DNA of 64,000 nt from Polyangium fumosum (GTDB lineage Bacteria > Myxococcota_A > Polyangia > Polyangiales > Polyangiaceae), in assembly GCF_005144585.1 (NCBI RefSeq), contig NZ_SSMQ01000053.1, positions 23,937 to 87,936 of the forward strand. Reading direction: 5' to 3'. The notes below the pieces were generated by a model. That model saw nothing but the letters and a program-made list of their open reading frames with translations. It was not told the origin of the DNA and did not search any database. Below, piece after piece: positions 48,904 through 58,399 of the stretch (the stretch's first letter is position 1; each line of letters starts with the position of its first letter). Both the position numbers and the translations under genes were made by a program.

Positions 48904-50310
48904 ATGCGAGGAATGCAATTGATGGGCTATCGTGTGAGGGCTGGGCTTCTGGTCCTGGGAATGGTGACGGGGTGTGCGCCGGAGGAACATGAGGCGAATG
49001 GCCCAAGCGGCGCGGTGAAGCAGGGGCCCGGAGCCGAAACGGACGGGGAGCCGCAGTCGGCTACGTCGGGCATGAAGCCGATGTCGACGTCGAAGGTTCC
49101 GGGGTATCCACAGTCGATGGTGGCGCGTGATTTTAATGGAGATGATAAGCTGGATATCGCCGCCATCGTCTGCGAAACTGTCGCCGATGCGACGGACATG
49201 AGTGGCTGGGGTGAGTGTAGCTGGGCTGATTGCTCCGTCATCACGCTGTTCGGGAATGGCGACGGGACCTTCGAGGAGCCGCCCGTCGCGCTGCCCCTTG
49301 GCTCCTACAGAACCTATCGGGATCTCGAGGCAGGCGATTTCGACGGTGACGGGAACCAGGATCTCATTGCGCTGGCCGGGCCCGACGGGTTCGCCGTGGC
49401 ATTTTGGCATGGCTTCGGTGGAAAGGAGGTACCGTTTGGTGCTCCCGTCGAAACGATCGGGTGCAGCACTTGGACGGATCAGGATTGGTTGTTGTCTTGG
49501 GGGGACAACTGGACGCCTGACATGGTACGACCGTGGCTTCCCGTGCCTGGAAAATTCGGAAACGACGCGGCGACGGATGTGCTCGTATTTGGCGCAGAGT
49601 GTGATGCGTTCGTGCTGGAACACGGCAAGAATGTCGTTGGCAGCATTGACGATTCATCATGGTTCTTGTCGCTGGGTATGCCAAGCGCGGCTGTTGTTGC
49701 GGGCGATTTTTGCGAAGACGGGACGAGTGATCTCATATTTGGGGGGCAACTCCACTGCGGCGTCGTTGGCGACCCATTCCAGTTTGCTCTCTCGGATTCC
49801 TACGATCCATTTGGCAATCGAGTTCATCCTTCGGATGAGCCATGGGTGACGTCGTATGAACCTGAGACAAGGTTGCTCTTGACAACGGACCTAAACGGTG
49901 ATGGGCATCTGGATCTCGTGGGCCTTCTTGGTTATATAGATGGTCCCCAGCATATCGCTACCTTTCGCGGAAACGGGGAAGGCACATTCTTTTCGTCCGC
50001 TCGTCTTGACGTCGGCGAAGCGACGCAGTGGACGTGGCCTCAATTGCAGACTGGCGATTTCGATGGGAATGGCAATGCCGACGTCGTTTACTTGTTCGAG
50101 GCCGAGCCTTCGAGACACGTGATTGTGGTCCTGCTAGGTGACGGACAGGGCAAACTGGTGAATCATGGCAAAATTGTCTACCCGAGTGAATCTCACGTGA
50201 ATGCCGTGGGAGACTTCGACGGCGACCATGTGACGGACATCGCCCTTGCATACGGCTGGGGCATATCCACCGTGGCCGGTTCCACCCTCGTGTCGGCCGC
50301 CAAACATTGA
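48904..50310 (+). CDS. FG-GAP/VCBS repeat lipoprotein
   Basis: The 468-aa protein has GGAGAGAGG before the ATG. A lipoprotein signal (VRAGLLVLGMVTGC) precedes a beta-propeller with Ca-binding loops: DFNGDDKLDIA, DFDGDGNQDLIA, DLNGDGHLDLVG, DFDGNGNADVVY and DFDGDHVTDIAL. It should be surface-exposed. GC content drops in the second half (for example around 49600-49950) relative to older genes nearby. Gap to the sigma-partner gene is 18 bp, so it may be part of the sigma transcript. Confidence 0.85.
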   Translation: MRGMQLMGYRVRAGLLVLGMVTGCAPEEHEANGPSGAVKQGPGAETDGEPQSATSGMKPMSTSKVPGYPQSMVARDFNGDDKLDIAAIVCETVADATDMSGWGECSWADCSVITLFGNGDGTFEEPPVALPLGSYRTYRDLEAGDFDGDGNQDLIALAGPDGFAVAFWHGFGGKEVPFGAPVETIGCSTWTDQDWLLSWGDNWTPDMVRPWLPVPGKFGNDAATDVLVFGAECDAFVLEHGKNVVGSIDDSSWFLSLGMPSAAVVAGDFCEDGTSDLIFGGQLHCGVVGDPFQFALSDSYDPFGNRVHPSDEPWVTSYEPETRLLLTTDLNGDGHLDLVGLLGYIDGPQHIATFRGNGEGTFFSSARLDVGEATQWTWPQLQTGDFDGNGNADVVYLFEAEPSRHVIVVLLGDGQGKLVNHGKIVYPSESHVNAVGDFDGDHVTDIALAYGWGISTVAGSTLVSAAKH

Positions 50311-50354
50311 GCGCACGGGCGGGCATCTTCAGCCTCCACGGTGTCCACGGCTCC

Positions 50355-51794
50355 ATGAACAAGCGCGTCTCGTGCCGTCAAAGCAACGTCCGTCTCGGTG
50401 CCGTAACTGCGCTGCTCCTCGCCGGATGCACGACCGATGTCGACATTGCGCGTTCTCGGGGCGAACGCTGCACAAGTGGCCAAGCTTTCGGGGTTGACCC
50501 AGGAGGCGCGCAGGCTTGCAAACGCGGTGCGTGCGTCTGGAGCAAGCGATTCGACTCCCAGTACCGGAGCAGCGTTGCGTCTGCCACCCTCGATCGTAGC
50601 GGGAACTTGCTCATCGCTGGTCAGTTTCAAGGCAATCTCGACTTGGGCGGTGAGCCGCTCAAGTCGGCGACCGGGGCATGGTACTTGGCCAAGCGAGACG
50701 CGCAAGGTAACCACGTATGGAGCAAGCAGCTTCGTGGTAGTGTATTGGACATCATGTCTGTCGCGACCGACCCGTGGGAGAACGTCGTGCTTACGGGCGC
50801 GGTCGATGGCATCGTCGATTTTGGTGGAGGCCCGCTACATCCGGCAGGGGGGAGGCAACGTGATATGTTCGTCGCCAAATTCGCTGCTGACGGCAGTTAC
50901 CGATGGAGCAAGCTCTTCGGCGTAGACCATGCATATGATTGTGCACGACAAGTGAAAATAGATGCCATGGGGAGCGTGATTGTATGTGGTATCCGTGAAA
51001 ACGAAGACGATACCGCAGAGGGGATTCTACTCAAGCTCAAAGAAGACGGTAACGACCACTGGAAGACGAAGCTCGCAGGTGGTAGCAAATTTATGGACAT
51101 AAGCTGTGCGGCTGATTCGGTGGGAAACGTTTTTGTTGGCGGGAACTCCGCGTTGCCATTGCGTGTCGACGGGTATGGCTTGACCAAAAGCGGATCGCTC
51201 GCGATGTTCTTGGCAAAATTTGACGCGAATGGCAAGCCCCTTTGGAACAAACAACTCGATCGCGACGGGGACATCAGTTCCTTCGATGATGTTGCCGTCG
51301 ACTCCCAGGGAGGCGTTATTGTCGTCGGCTCGCTCGCCGGCGTCGCCAATTTGAGCGGGTGTCCCCTCGTCTCTGATCCAGAGGGCAGCGAAGCGTTCAT
51401 GGCGAAGTTCGACGCCATGGGGAACCATGTTCGGACCACGCAGATCCGAAGCATTCGAGCGCCATCATTGATGACGGCTGGGGCAGGTGCTACAATTGTT
51501 GGCGGATACGTTCACGATGACACGCTGCCTGAAGCAACCGATCGCGATCTTCATCTGGACGGCTGCCCTCTCGCGAATGGATCGGCAAGCGCGTTCCTGT
51601 TCAAGCTCGATGATGCCGGGGATATTCGCCGGATTTATTTCTTGGACCGAACATGGGCAGGCGGCGCGGCCGCAATCGATCAAGACCACAATATCTTCCT
51701 CGCCGGTTCCTTCGAGGGCACGATCGACCTCGGCTGCGGTCCGATGACGAGCGTTGGGGACGAGGACATCGTCATCGCCAAGCTCGCGCCCTGA
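50355..51794 (+). CDS. Lipoprotein with beta-propeller (SBBP-like) repeats
   Basis: Read from ATG 50355 (MNKRVSCRQSNVRLGAVTAL, lipobox LAGC), which gives a clean signal; a TTG overlapping the previous stop (50307) would add 16 residues. The rest is a repeat protein of about 45-residue units, each with a pattern such as GNLLIAGQFQGNLDLGGEPL, AKRDAQGNHVWSKQL and VATDPWENVVLTGAVDGIVD. Such repeats form propellers on secreted myxobacterial proteins. GC content is lower than average. Function is unknown. Confidence 0.82.
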   Translation: MNKRVSCRQSNVRLGAVTALLLAGCTTDVDIARSRGERCTSGQAFGVDPGGAQACKRGACVWSKRFDSQYRSSVASATLDRSGNLLIAGQFQGNLDLGGEPLKSATGAWYLAKRDAQGNHVWSKQLRGSVLDIMSVATDPWENVVLTGAVDGIVDFGGGPLHPAGGRQRDMFVAKFAADGSYRWSKLFGVDHAYDCARQVKIDAMGSVIVCGIRENEDDTAEGILLKLKEDGNDHWKTKLAGGSKFMDISCAADSVGNVFVGGNSALPLRVDGYGLTKSGSLAMFLAKFDANGKPLWNKQLDRDGDISSFDDVAVDSQGGVIVVGSLAGVANLSGCPLVSDPEGSEAFMAKFDAMGNHVRTTQIRSIRAPSLMTAGAGATIVGGYVHDDTLPEATDRDLHLDGCPLANGSASAFLFKLDDAGDIRRIYFLDRTWAGGAAAIDQDHNIFLAGSFEGTIDLGCGPMTSVGDEDIVIAKLAP

Positions 51795-52031
51795 CGCCCC
51801 AGTCTCGAAACGTGTGGCGCTCGATCCGATTTTGTGAAGGAAAAGCGCCTTCGCGCGGAAGTACATCCAGAACAACCACCTGCGACGTGGAAGCACGTGC
51901 GACGTGCCTTCAGGACGAGTCCTGAAGAAACCTCGCGGCGCAGGCGGACAAAGTGGAACGGGCGCACAGGGCGAGCCAGGTGTGGGGCCATCGATCCACC
52001 CTGCGCACTGCGAATGTGAAAGGAAATGTGC

Positions 52032-52844
52032 ATGAAGCGTTTGACGACTCTCGTGATGATGGTTCTCGTGGGTGCGGGCTGTGCAGCGGAGGCAGCGGAT
52101 GAAGGAGAGGGCGCCCTGGAGGGCAACCCGGGCGAGGAGAGCGTCGCGGAGGCCGAGCAAGCGCTCCATCTCTACGACTACTCCGCCTCGGACACCAACA
52201 GCGCTGCGAACGAGGCCAACGTCAAGAAGAAGACGATCAGCATCGGCGCCGGAGAGACCGTCATGATCGGGACGACGGTTCTCCCGGGAGCCCTCTTCAA
52301 AGGAGATACGTATCTCCGGCTTTACAATTTTCTCGACAAGCAGGCTGCGTCCAATGACGACTCGGCATGCGCCCAGAACTCGGGATCCCTGATCGCGTTC
52401 ACATCTCCGTATGGGACGAAGGAAAACTTCGTTCTCTGGGGTGGCTGCTACGGCAACGATGCATGCGGGCCGAATTCGGTGCAAATTGCCCGGAGGGATC
52501 CGGTCGTCTTCTCGTATAGCGCCCAAGATACCAACAATGCCGCGGTCAACACCACCAATAAGACGTACTCCCTGACGGCCAACCAGATCGTTCGCGTCAG
52601 CACTTGCAACTATGCTGCTCACGGCGCGAAGGCCACCGGGGATACCTATTTGCGCCTCTACCGGGAAGTGGAGGGGACGTGGGTTTACGTGGCGGGGAAC
52701 GACAATACATCTGCATGCGCAGACCAGTGCGATCTCGCATCCCTGATCCAGTACACGGTCCCCGCGACCGGTAAATATCAAGTGCGTGCCGGCTGCGCAG
52801 ACGCCAAAGAATGTAGCGGCACGGTCGTGCTCTACAGGCAATAA
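52032..52844 (+). CDS. Lipoprotein, paralogue of 46293-47210 without Gly-rich repeats
   Basis: ATG 52032 follows GAAAGGA by 8 bp; an ATG two codons earlier is less well placed. The 270-aa protein has a lipoprotein signal (TTLVMMVLVGAGC) and an acidic linker (EAADEGEGALEGNPGEESVA) where the paralogue has SSMAEGGGGAVGIGG repeats. The C-terminal domain aligns along its whole length with the paralogue (KTISIGAGETVMIGTT; ARRDPVVFSYSAQD; GTWVYVAGNDNTSAC; CSGTVVLYRQ). The role is unknown. Confidence 0.8.
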   Translation: MKRLTTLVMMVLVGAGCAAEAADEGEGALEGNPGEESVAEAEQALHLYDYSASDTNSAANEANVKKKTISIGAGETVMIGTTVLPGALFKGDTYLRLYNFLDKQAASNDDSACAQNSGSLIAFTSPYGTKENFVLWGGCYGNDACGPNSVQIARRDPVVFSYSAQDTNNAAVNTTNKTYSLTANQIVRVSTCNYAAHGAKATGDTYLRLYREVEGTWVYVAGNDNTSACADQCDLASLIQYTVPATGKYQVRAGCADAKECSGTVVLYRQ

Positions 52845-53417
52845 GCGGGGCCTCATGGGCCACTGCGGCGGCGTCGATGTTGCCAGCCGCCGCCGCTCCC
52901 GCGTCTTCAAACGTCCCACCCCCCTCGCGTCACGGTAGCTCGCGCCCGTTCGAACGTTCGAACCCCCACGCGTCACCGTCTCCTGCGGCTCTCCAAACGC
53001 CCGAACCCCGGCGCGTCACGGTCGCTCGTGGGTCTCCAAGCGTTCGAACACCCACGCGTCACCATCTCCCGAGCCGATCCGAACGTTTCCCCACCCACGC
53101 GTCACGGTCGCTCGTGGGTCTCCAAGCGTTCGAACCCCCACGCGTCACGTTCTCCTGCCACCGTTCGAACGTTCGAACACCCTCACGCACCGAAAACCCG
53201 CGGACCCCGCAGGACTGAGGACACGTCCGCGCGCGCCTTCCTCGCGCGCATGCGGAGCTCCCACCAGTCCGCATGATCCGCGCAGGATCCCGGCGGTGTT
53301 TCCTTGAAGCGATGGCCGAGGCGCGTCGTCTAGGCACAGTCAGGGTGGACCCCTACGAGCCGCGCGCGTCGGTGCCCGACACCTGATGTGACGAATCCAA
53401 AACGAAGGCTTCCCCTC
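52845..53417. other. Intergenic region, 573 bp, with 43-bp repeat array B
   Basis: The region holds the repeat array at 52901-53191 and then about 225 bp of GC-rich sequence before the large surface-protein gene. Open frames through the array shift from unit to unit and are not called. Confidence 0.7.
52901..53191. repeat. Array B of the degenerate 43-bp tandem repeat
   Basis: The same organisation as array A: an opening unit with AAACGTCCCACCCCCCTCGC, then units of about 43 bp (for example from CGTTCGAACACCCACGCGTC) with TTCGAACGTTCGAA at the second and last junctions. Total length is equal to array A by eye (about 291 bp). Units within B are more alike than A to B at some positions (GGTCGCTCGTGGGTCTCCAA occurs twice), suggesting local conversion. 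Confidence 0.85.
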
Positions 53418-56213
53418 ATGAACTTTGAACGACAGAGCTTCGGGCCGTGGCCGGGTCGTATCCTCGGCCCGGTCATGATCACCATGCTTGCCGCTTGCAG
53501 CGACGCCACGCCCGCCGAGGGCATGGCCGCACCCGCGAGCGCCCCTGCCGAGGCGGCGCGGGGAGGATCGGCAGCAATGCCAAAAGCCCTGCGCGCGGCC
53601 TACATCACCTCCGTGCAGCAGCATGCCTCGGAGCAGTATGCCGCCGTGGCGCTCGCGCCGGGGCTCGTGCGCGCCGAGAACGAGGCGCAGCGATGGGGGA
53701 CGACGCTCGACAGCGCAGGTGTCTCCCTTTCGTCGGACGACGGCGCGTGGACCTTCGGAATGCGCGCGGCGGGGCTCGGCTGCGAGGGCCAGGTGACGGC
53801 GCTCGGCGCGGCGGCGCCCGCGGTGGAGGGGAACCGCATTCGTTATGAGCGCGACGGCCTGGAAGAATGGTACGTGAACGGGCCGCTCGGGCTCGAACAG
53901 GGGTTCGTCCTGCGGTCGGCCCCCGCGTGCGCCGGGACGAAGGTCGTGGCCATCGAGCTTGGCGGGGATTGGCAGGGAGAGCTCGTGGACGAGGACGGGG
54001 ACGGCCTTGGGGAGGCGCTTTCGCTGCGGGACAACGAAGGGCGCGCGACGCTCCGGTATACCGACCTGTACGTGAAGGACGCGGCGGGCAAGGAGCTGCC
54101 GGCGTGGCTGTCGCTCGATAAGGGGCGGGTCGTGATTCACGTGGACGACGCGGGGGCCGTGTATCCGGTGGAGATCGATCCGCTGATGGCCATTCATCTC
54201 GGGAAGCTGTGGCCGGACTTCGGGTCGGTCATCAATTTTGGCAACGCGCTTTCGTTCTCAGGGGACACGGCGCTCGTGGGGGCGCGTAGCGACGGCGGCA
54301 TCAACCCCTACTCCGGCTCGGCCTACGTGTTCGTGCGCAGCAGCCAGGGGCTCTGGACCCAGCAGGCCAAGCTCTTGGCGGATGACGGAGCGACGTATGA
54401 TCAGTTCGGCTGGTCGGTGGCGCTCTCGGGGGACACGGCGCTCGTGGGGGCGAACTACGACAACGCCACGGGCCCCTATTCCGGCTCGGCCTACGTGTTC
54501 GTGCGCAGCGGCGGGGTCTGGACCCAGCAGGCCAGGCTCGTGGGGAGCGGAGGGGCGGAGGTCGAATTCGGTACTTCGGTGGCACTCGCGGGGGAGACGG
54601 CGCTCGTGGGGTCGATTGGCGAGGGCGGGTATTCCGGCGCGGCCTACGTATTCGTGCGCAGCGGTGCTGTTTGGACCCAGCAGGCCAGGCTCGTGGCGAG
54701 CGACGGGGAGGCGGAGGACCGCGTCGGCTCTTCGGTGGCGCTCACGGGGGACACGGCGCTCGTCGGGGCGATCGGCGACGACGACAAGGGAGAGAATGCC
54801 GGCGCGGCCTACGTGTTCGTGCGCAGCGGTGCTGTTTGGACCCAGCAGGCCAAGCTCTTGGCGAACGACGGGATGGGGAATGACTGGCTCGGCTACTCGG
54901 CCGCGCTTTCGGAGGATACGGCGCTCGTGGGAGCGCATCGCGACGAGTTCGGTTTCTCGAATCGCAACGCGGCCTATGTGTTCGTGCAGAGCGATAAGGT
55001 CTGGACCCAGCAGGCGAAGCTCGTGAGCGGCGCGGCGTTGGATGAGCGATTCGGCGCTTCGGTCGCGCTCCAGGGGGATCTGGCGGTCGTGGGGGCCACG
55101 CTCCCCGGCCGGGCGTACGTGTTCGCGCGGAGCGGGGGCGTGTGGACCAAGGAGGCGATGCTCGAGGATACGAGCGGGTGGGGGAACGAAAAGTTCGGCG
55201 CCGCGGTCGCCATCTCCGGGGAGACGATCCTCGTGGGAGAGCCCGTCGGGCCTTCGGGGGTTGGCGATGTCCATATCTTCGGCCCTGCGCTGAGCCTGGG
55301 CACGCCGTGCGGAAGTGGTGCCGTCTGCGCGAGCGGTTTTTGCGTGAATGGCGTCTGCTGCGATACGGCATGTGGTGGAGACGCGATCGGGGACTGCCAG
55401 GCGTGCAGCGTGGCGGCGGGCGCGGCGGTGGACGGGACGTGCGGGCCCCTCGCGGCGGGCACGGTATGCCGCGCGTCCGCGGGCGCGTGCGACGCGGCCG
55501 AGACCTGCGATGGGGTCGCGCACGATTGCCCAGCGGAAGCGAAGGTCGCGGCGGGCACGGTCTGCCGCGCGTCCGCGGGCGCGTGCGACGCGGCCGAGAC
55601 CTGCGACGGGGCCGGAAACGATTGCCCCGCGGATGAGAAGGTCGCGGCAGGGACCGAATGCCGCGCGGCGCCGGGCGCGTGCGACGTGGCCGAGAGCTGC
55701 GATGGGGTCGCGGACGATTGCCCCGCGGACGAGAAGGTCGCGGCACGGACCGAATGCCGCGCGTCGGTAGGCGTATGCGATGTGGTCGAGTTCTGTGACG
55801 GCACCGTGAAAGGGTGCCCCGCGGACGTGAGGGTCGCGGCGGGCACGGTCTGCCGCGCGTCGGCGGGCGTGTGCGACGTGGCGGAGACCTGCGACGGCCA
55901 CGCCCTGGATTGCCCTGCGGATGGAGTCGCCGTCGATGGAACACCTTGCGCGGCCGGCGTCTGCGAAGGCGGCACGTGCGTCGAGGGGGCAGGCGGTGCG
56001 GGCGGCGCAGGCGGCGCGGGTGGCGCGGGTGGAATGGCGGGCGCGGGTGGCTCCGGGGGGATGGCCGGCGCGGGCGGCGCGGGCGGCAGCGCGCCATCCG
56101 AGGACGGTGGCTGCGGATGCCGGACGGCGCCGCAGACAGGGAGCTCGTCCGCGCTGTCGGCGCTGGCGCTCGGGCTTATGTTCGCATGGCGGAGGCGCGA
56201 GCGGCGCGCGTGA
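53418..56213 (+). CDS. Surface protein: lipobox, FG-GAP-like repeats, disintegrin-like repeats, MYXO-CTERM-like tail
   Basis: Read from ATG 53418 (MNFERQSFGPWPGRILGPVM) after GAAGG; GTG 53388 lacks a binding site. The 931-aa protein has a possible lipobox (MLAAC). An N-terminal domain (40-255) is followed by about six FG-GAP-like repeats of about 55 residues (FGWSVALSGDTALVGANYDN; SAYVFVRSGGVWTQQARLV). Next come a Cys cluster, five 32-residue disintegrin-like repeats (CRASAGACDAAETCDG..DCP) and a Gly/Ala linker. The end, GGCGCRTAPQTGSS-hydrophobic-RRRERRA, is a MYXO-CTERM-type sorting signal, expected to be cleaved on export to the surface. Having both a lipobox and this tail is odd. Confidence 0.88.
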   Translation: MNFERQSFGPWPGRILGPVMITMLAACSDATPAEGMAAPASAPAEAARGGSAAMPKALRAAYITSVQQHASEQYAAVALAPGLVRAENEAQRWGTTLDSAGVSLSSDDGAWTFGMRAAGLGCEGQVTALGAAAPAVEGNRIRYERDGLEEWYVNGPLGLEQGFVLRSAPACAGTKVVAIELGGDWQGELVDEDGDGLGEALSLRDNEGRATLRYTDLYVKDAAGKELPAWLSLDKGRVVIHVDDAGAVYPVEIDPLMAIHLGKLWPDFGSVINFGNALSFSGDTALVGARSDGGINPYSGSAYVFVRSSQGLWTQQAKLLADDGATYDQFGWSVALSGDTALVGANYDNATGPYSGSAYVFVRSGGVWTQQARLVGSGGAEVEFGTSVALAGETALVGSIGEGGYSGAAYVFVRSGAVWTQQARLVASDGEAEDRVGSSVALTGDTALVGAIGDDDKGENAGAAYVFVRSGAVWTQQAKLLANDGMGNDWLGYSAALSEDTALVGAHRDEFGFSNRNAAYVFVQSDKVWTQQAKLVSGAALDERFGASVALQGDLAVVGATLPGRAYVFARSGGVWTKEAMLEDTSGWGNEKFGAAVAISGETILVGEPVGPSGVGDVHIFGPALSLGTPCGSGAVCASGFCVNGVCCDTACGGDAIGDCQACSVAAGAAVDGTCGPLAAGTVCRASAGACDAAETCDGVAHDCPAEAKVAAGTVCRASAGACDAAETCDGAGNDCPADEKVAAGTECRAAPGACDVAESCDGVADDCPADEKVAARTECRASVGVCDVVEFCDGTVKGCPADVRVAAGTVCRASAGVCDVAETCDGHALDCPADGVAVDGTPCAAGVCEGGTCVEGAGGAGGAGGAGGAGGMAGAGGSGGMAGAGGAGGSAPSEDGGCGCRTAPQTGSSSALSALALGLMFAWRRRERRA
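55452..55931 (+). repeat. Five 96-bp in-frame repeats coding disintegrin-like units
   Basis: Each unit codes for AAGTVCRASAGACDAAETCD followed by a variable Gly/His/Asn stretch and DCPADEKV. The first two are nearly identical in DNA, the later ones diverged. The CR-x5-6-CD-x-AE-x-CDG-x4-5-CP spacing matches the disintegrin loop region of ADAM-type proteins. Confidence 0.88.
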
Positions 56214-56292
56214 AGCCGCGCCTATTCCCTGAGACCCATTCGACCAAGGCCTTGAGCGCCTCGAACGGGGCGCCGTCGCCCCCCCTGGAAGA

Positions 56293-58188
56293 TCATGGCA
56301 GCGCAGTGATTCGATCGAGCGCGGGTGGGCTCACGGGGGAGTGGGCTGCGAAGTAGACCTGGAGCGCCTCCAGGTCGAGCGCGCCGCCGAGCCGGTCCGT
56401 GCCCTGCACGAGGACGGTGAAACTGTCTCCGCCCGCGGCGAGGAAGCTGTTGACGGTCACGCGGTAGCTGGCATTGGCCTCGATGGGCACGCCGTTCAGC
56501 TTCATGCTCGCGAAATCGACCCTGGCTCCGGCCATCCCGCTCAAGGTGTACGTGTAGGTAAAACCCTCCGAGATCTCCAGGAGCCGCACGATCGGCATTC
56601 CCTGTGCGTTTTGCTGGAACTGCTGCTCGAGGAGCTGCTTGATCTGCTCGCCCGTCAGGGTCATGACGACGAGGCTATTGCCGAAGGGCTGGACGGTGAA
56701 GATCTCACCATAGGTCACGATGCCATCCGCCATCTCGCCCGCCGAGGCGGCATGGACGAGGTCCGCGCGCACGCCGCCTGGATTCATGAATGCGATCTGC
56801 GCGCCGCCGAGGTTCGGAGCCTTCGTCGCTTCGAGCTGTGCGTCCGCGATGATCGCGCCCATCGACGAGCTTTGCGGGAGCGCCTGCGGCACGGGCTTGT
56901 ACAGGTCTGCCGTGATGGAACCAACCTGTTTGCTCGCGAGCGGCGCCGCCAGATCCTTGTACGTTTGGACGAAGGCCTCCACCATCGGATCCGAGAGGTC
57001 CCGGGTCACGATCCTGTTCGCCGCCTTCTTGTCGACGACATGCCCGGTGGCCTTGTCGATCGTGAGATCGATATCGGTGACGAGCCGGCCGTACGACGCG
57101 GCGCTCGTGACGATCTTGCCGGAGAGGACGCAGTTATAGGCCTGGTGGGTGTGACCACTGACGATGACGTCGACGGCGTCCGAGAGGTTGGCCGCGATTT
57201 CGACGATGGGGCCGGAGATGCCCGGGCATTCATCAAAGAAGCCCGTGGGGTAGCCGCCCTCGTGGACGATCACCACGATGGCCTCGATGCCCTGGGCCTG
57301 GAGCTCGGGGACGATCTCGTTGACGGTCTCGACCTCGTCCGTGAAGGTCAGACCCGCGATGCCCGTGGGGGTCACGATCGAGGGGGTGGCTTCGAGTGTC
57401 ATGCCGATGAACGCGACCTTCGCGCCGTCGAATTCGCGGATGTCGTACCGCGGGAAGAGCGTCTTGCCGGTCATCGTGTCGACGACGACGTTGGCGGCCA
57501 GGAACTTGAAATCGGCGCCGGGGAAGAAGGAGCCGTCTGCGCACCCGTCGACGGGGCTGCATCCGCCGTATTGCAGGCGCAGGAGCTCGGCCGCGCCCTG
57601 GTCGAACTCGTGGTTGCCGACGCCGTTGATGTCGAGGCCGATCATGTTCATCGACTCGATGGTCGGTTCTTCGTGGAAGAGCGCCGAGACGAGCGGCGAG
57701 GCGCCGATGAGATCGCCCGCGGAGACGACCACCGTGTTCACATTCTGTGCGCGAAGCGCCGCGATGTGCGTTGCGAAATACGCCGCGCCGCCGGCGTTGA
57801 CCAGGGTCATGTCCGGCAGCTTGATCTGACCGCTGCTGCCCGTCGGCGGCTCGAGGTTGCCGTGAAAATCATTGAAGCCGAGGATCTGCACGTCGACGAG
57901 CGCCGGCCCGGCGCCGCCCTGGCCGCCCGCGCCGCCCGTTCCGCCTGCGCCGCCTGCGCCGCCTGTACCGCCTGTGCCCCCGAGGGCCCCCACGCCGCCC
58001 GAACCGCCGACGCCGCCGGCGCCGCCCTGGCCGCTCGTGGCTCCTGCATCCGCGCTCGTTTCTCCTTCGTCACTGCAGCTCGTCAGCGGCAAGAGGCAGG
58101 AAGCGAGCAATACGCCTGCAAGGGTGACGAGGGGGCCCTTGGAAAATCGATCCCCGCGTCGCCGCAGGGCCATGGTGAGGGACTGCAT
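56293..58188 (-). CDS. 5'-nucleotidase/2',3'-cyclic phosphodiesterase-type metallophosphoesterase lipoprotein
   Basis: Read from ATG 58188 (MQSLTMALRRRGDRFSKG), 7 bp after AGGAG. This 631-aa enzyme has a lipoprotein signal (lipobox LTSC, Cys38) and a collagen-like linker of GGTGG/GGAGG units (50-95). The calcineurin-like catalytic domain has all metal ligands: FNDFHG (Asp107, His109), SAGDLIG, GNHEFD, IVVIVHEGG and SGHTHQ. A C-terminal 5'-nucleotidase domain (GAIIADAQL; FMNPGGVRADLV; YGEIFTVQPFGNSLVVMTLT) binds the substrate. It should hydrolyse nucleotides outside the cytoplasm for phosphate or nucleoside salvage. Confidence 0.93.
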   Translation of the reverse strand: MQSLTMALRRRGDRFSKGPLVTLAGVLLASCLLPLTSCSDEGETSADAGATSGQGGAGGVGGSGGVGALGGTGGTGGAGGAGGTGGAGGQGGAGPALVDVQILGFNDFHGNLEPPTGSSGQIKLPDMTLVNAGGAAYFATHIAALRAQNVNTVVVSAGDLIGASPLVSALFHEEPTIESMNMIGLDINGVGNHEFDQGAAELLRLQYGGCSPVDGCADGSFFPGADFKFLAANVVVDTMTGKTLFPRYDIREFDGAKVAFIGMTLEATPSIVTPTGIAGLTFTDEVETVNEIVPELQAQGIEAIVVIVHEGGYPTGFFDECPGISGPIVEIAANLSDAVDVIVSGHTHQAYNCVLSGKIVTSAASYGRLVTDIDLTIDKATGHVVDKKAANRIVTRDLSDPMVEAFVQTYKDLAAPLASKQVGSITADLYKPVPQALPQSSSMGAIIADAQLEATKAPNLGGAQIAFMNPGGVRADLVHAASAGEMADGIVTYGEIFTVQPFGNSLVVMTLTGEQIKQLLEQQFQQNAQGMPIVRLLEISEGFTYTYTLSGMAGARVDFASMKLNGVPIEANASYRVTVNSFLAAGGDSFTVLVQGTDRLGGALDLEALQVYFAAHSPVSPPALDRITALP

Positions 58189-58399
58189 ATCGAACTCCTG
58201 TCGCGATTCGCCGCAAAGGGCGCCGACGCGACGAGACCCCATAGACCCTCCCCGCGACGATTGGAGGGCGACGCGGTTTCATCGTAACGACAAGCACGTC
58301 GCAGCGCCGCGTGTCCCCCGCGGCGTCACACGATCGTCGCGTCCCCCGCATGATTCCGCCACCGTAGGTACACTATCGTCGTCGCCGGAGGTTGGGCAG

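Noticed and set aside
52877..53276. Open frames through array B read as a repeat protein
   Set aside because: The 43-bp period is not a multiple of three, so the residues do not repeat in one frame, and there is no ribosome binding site.
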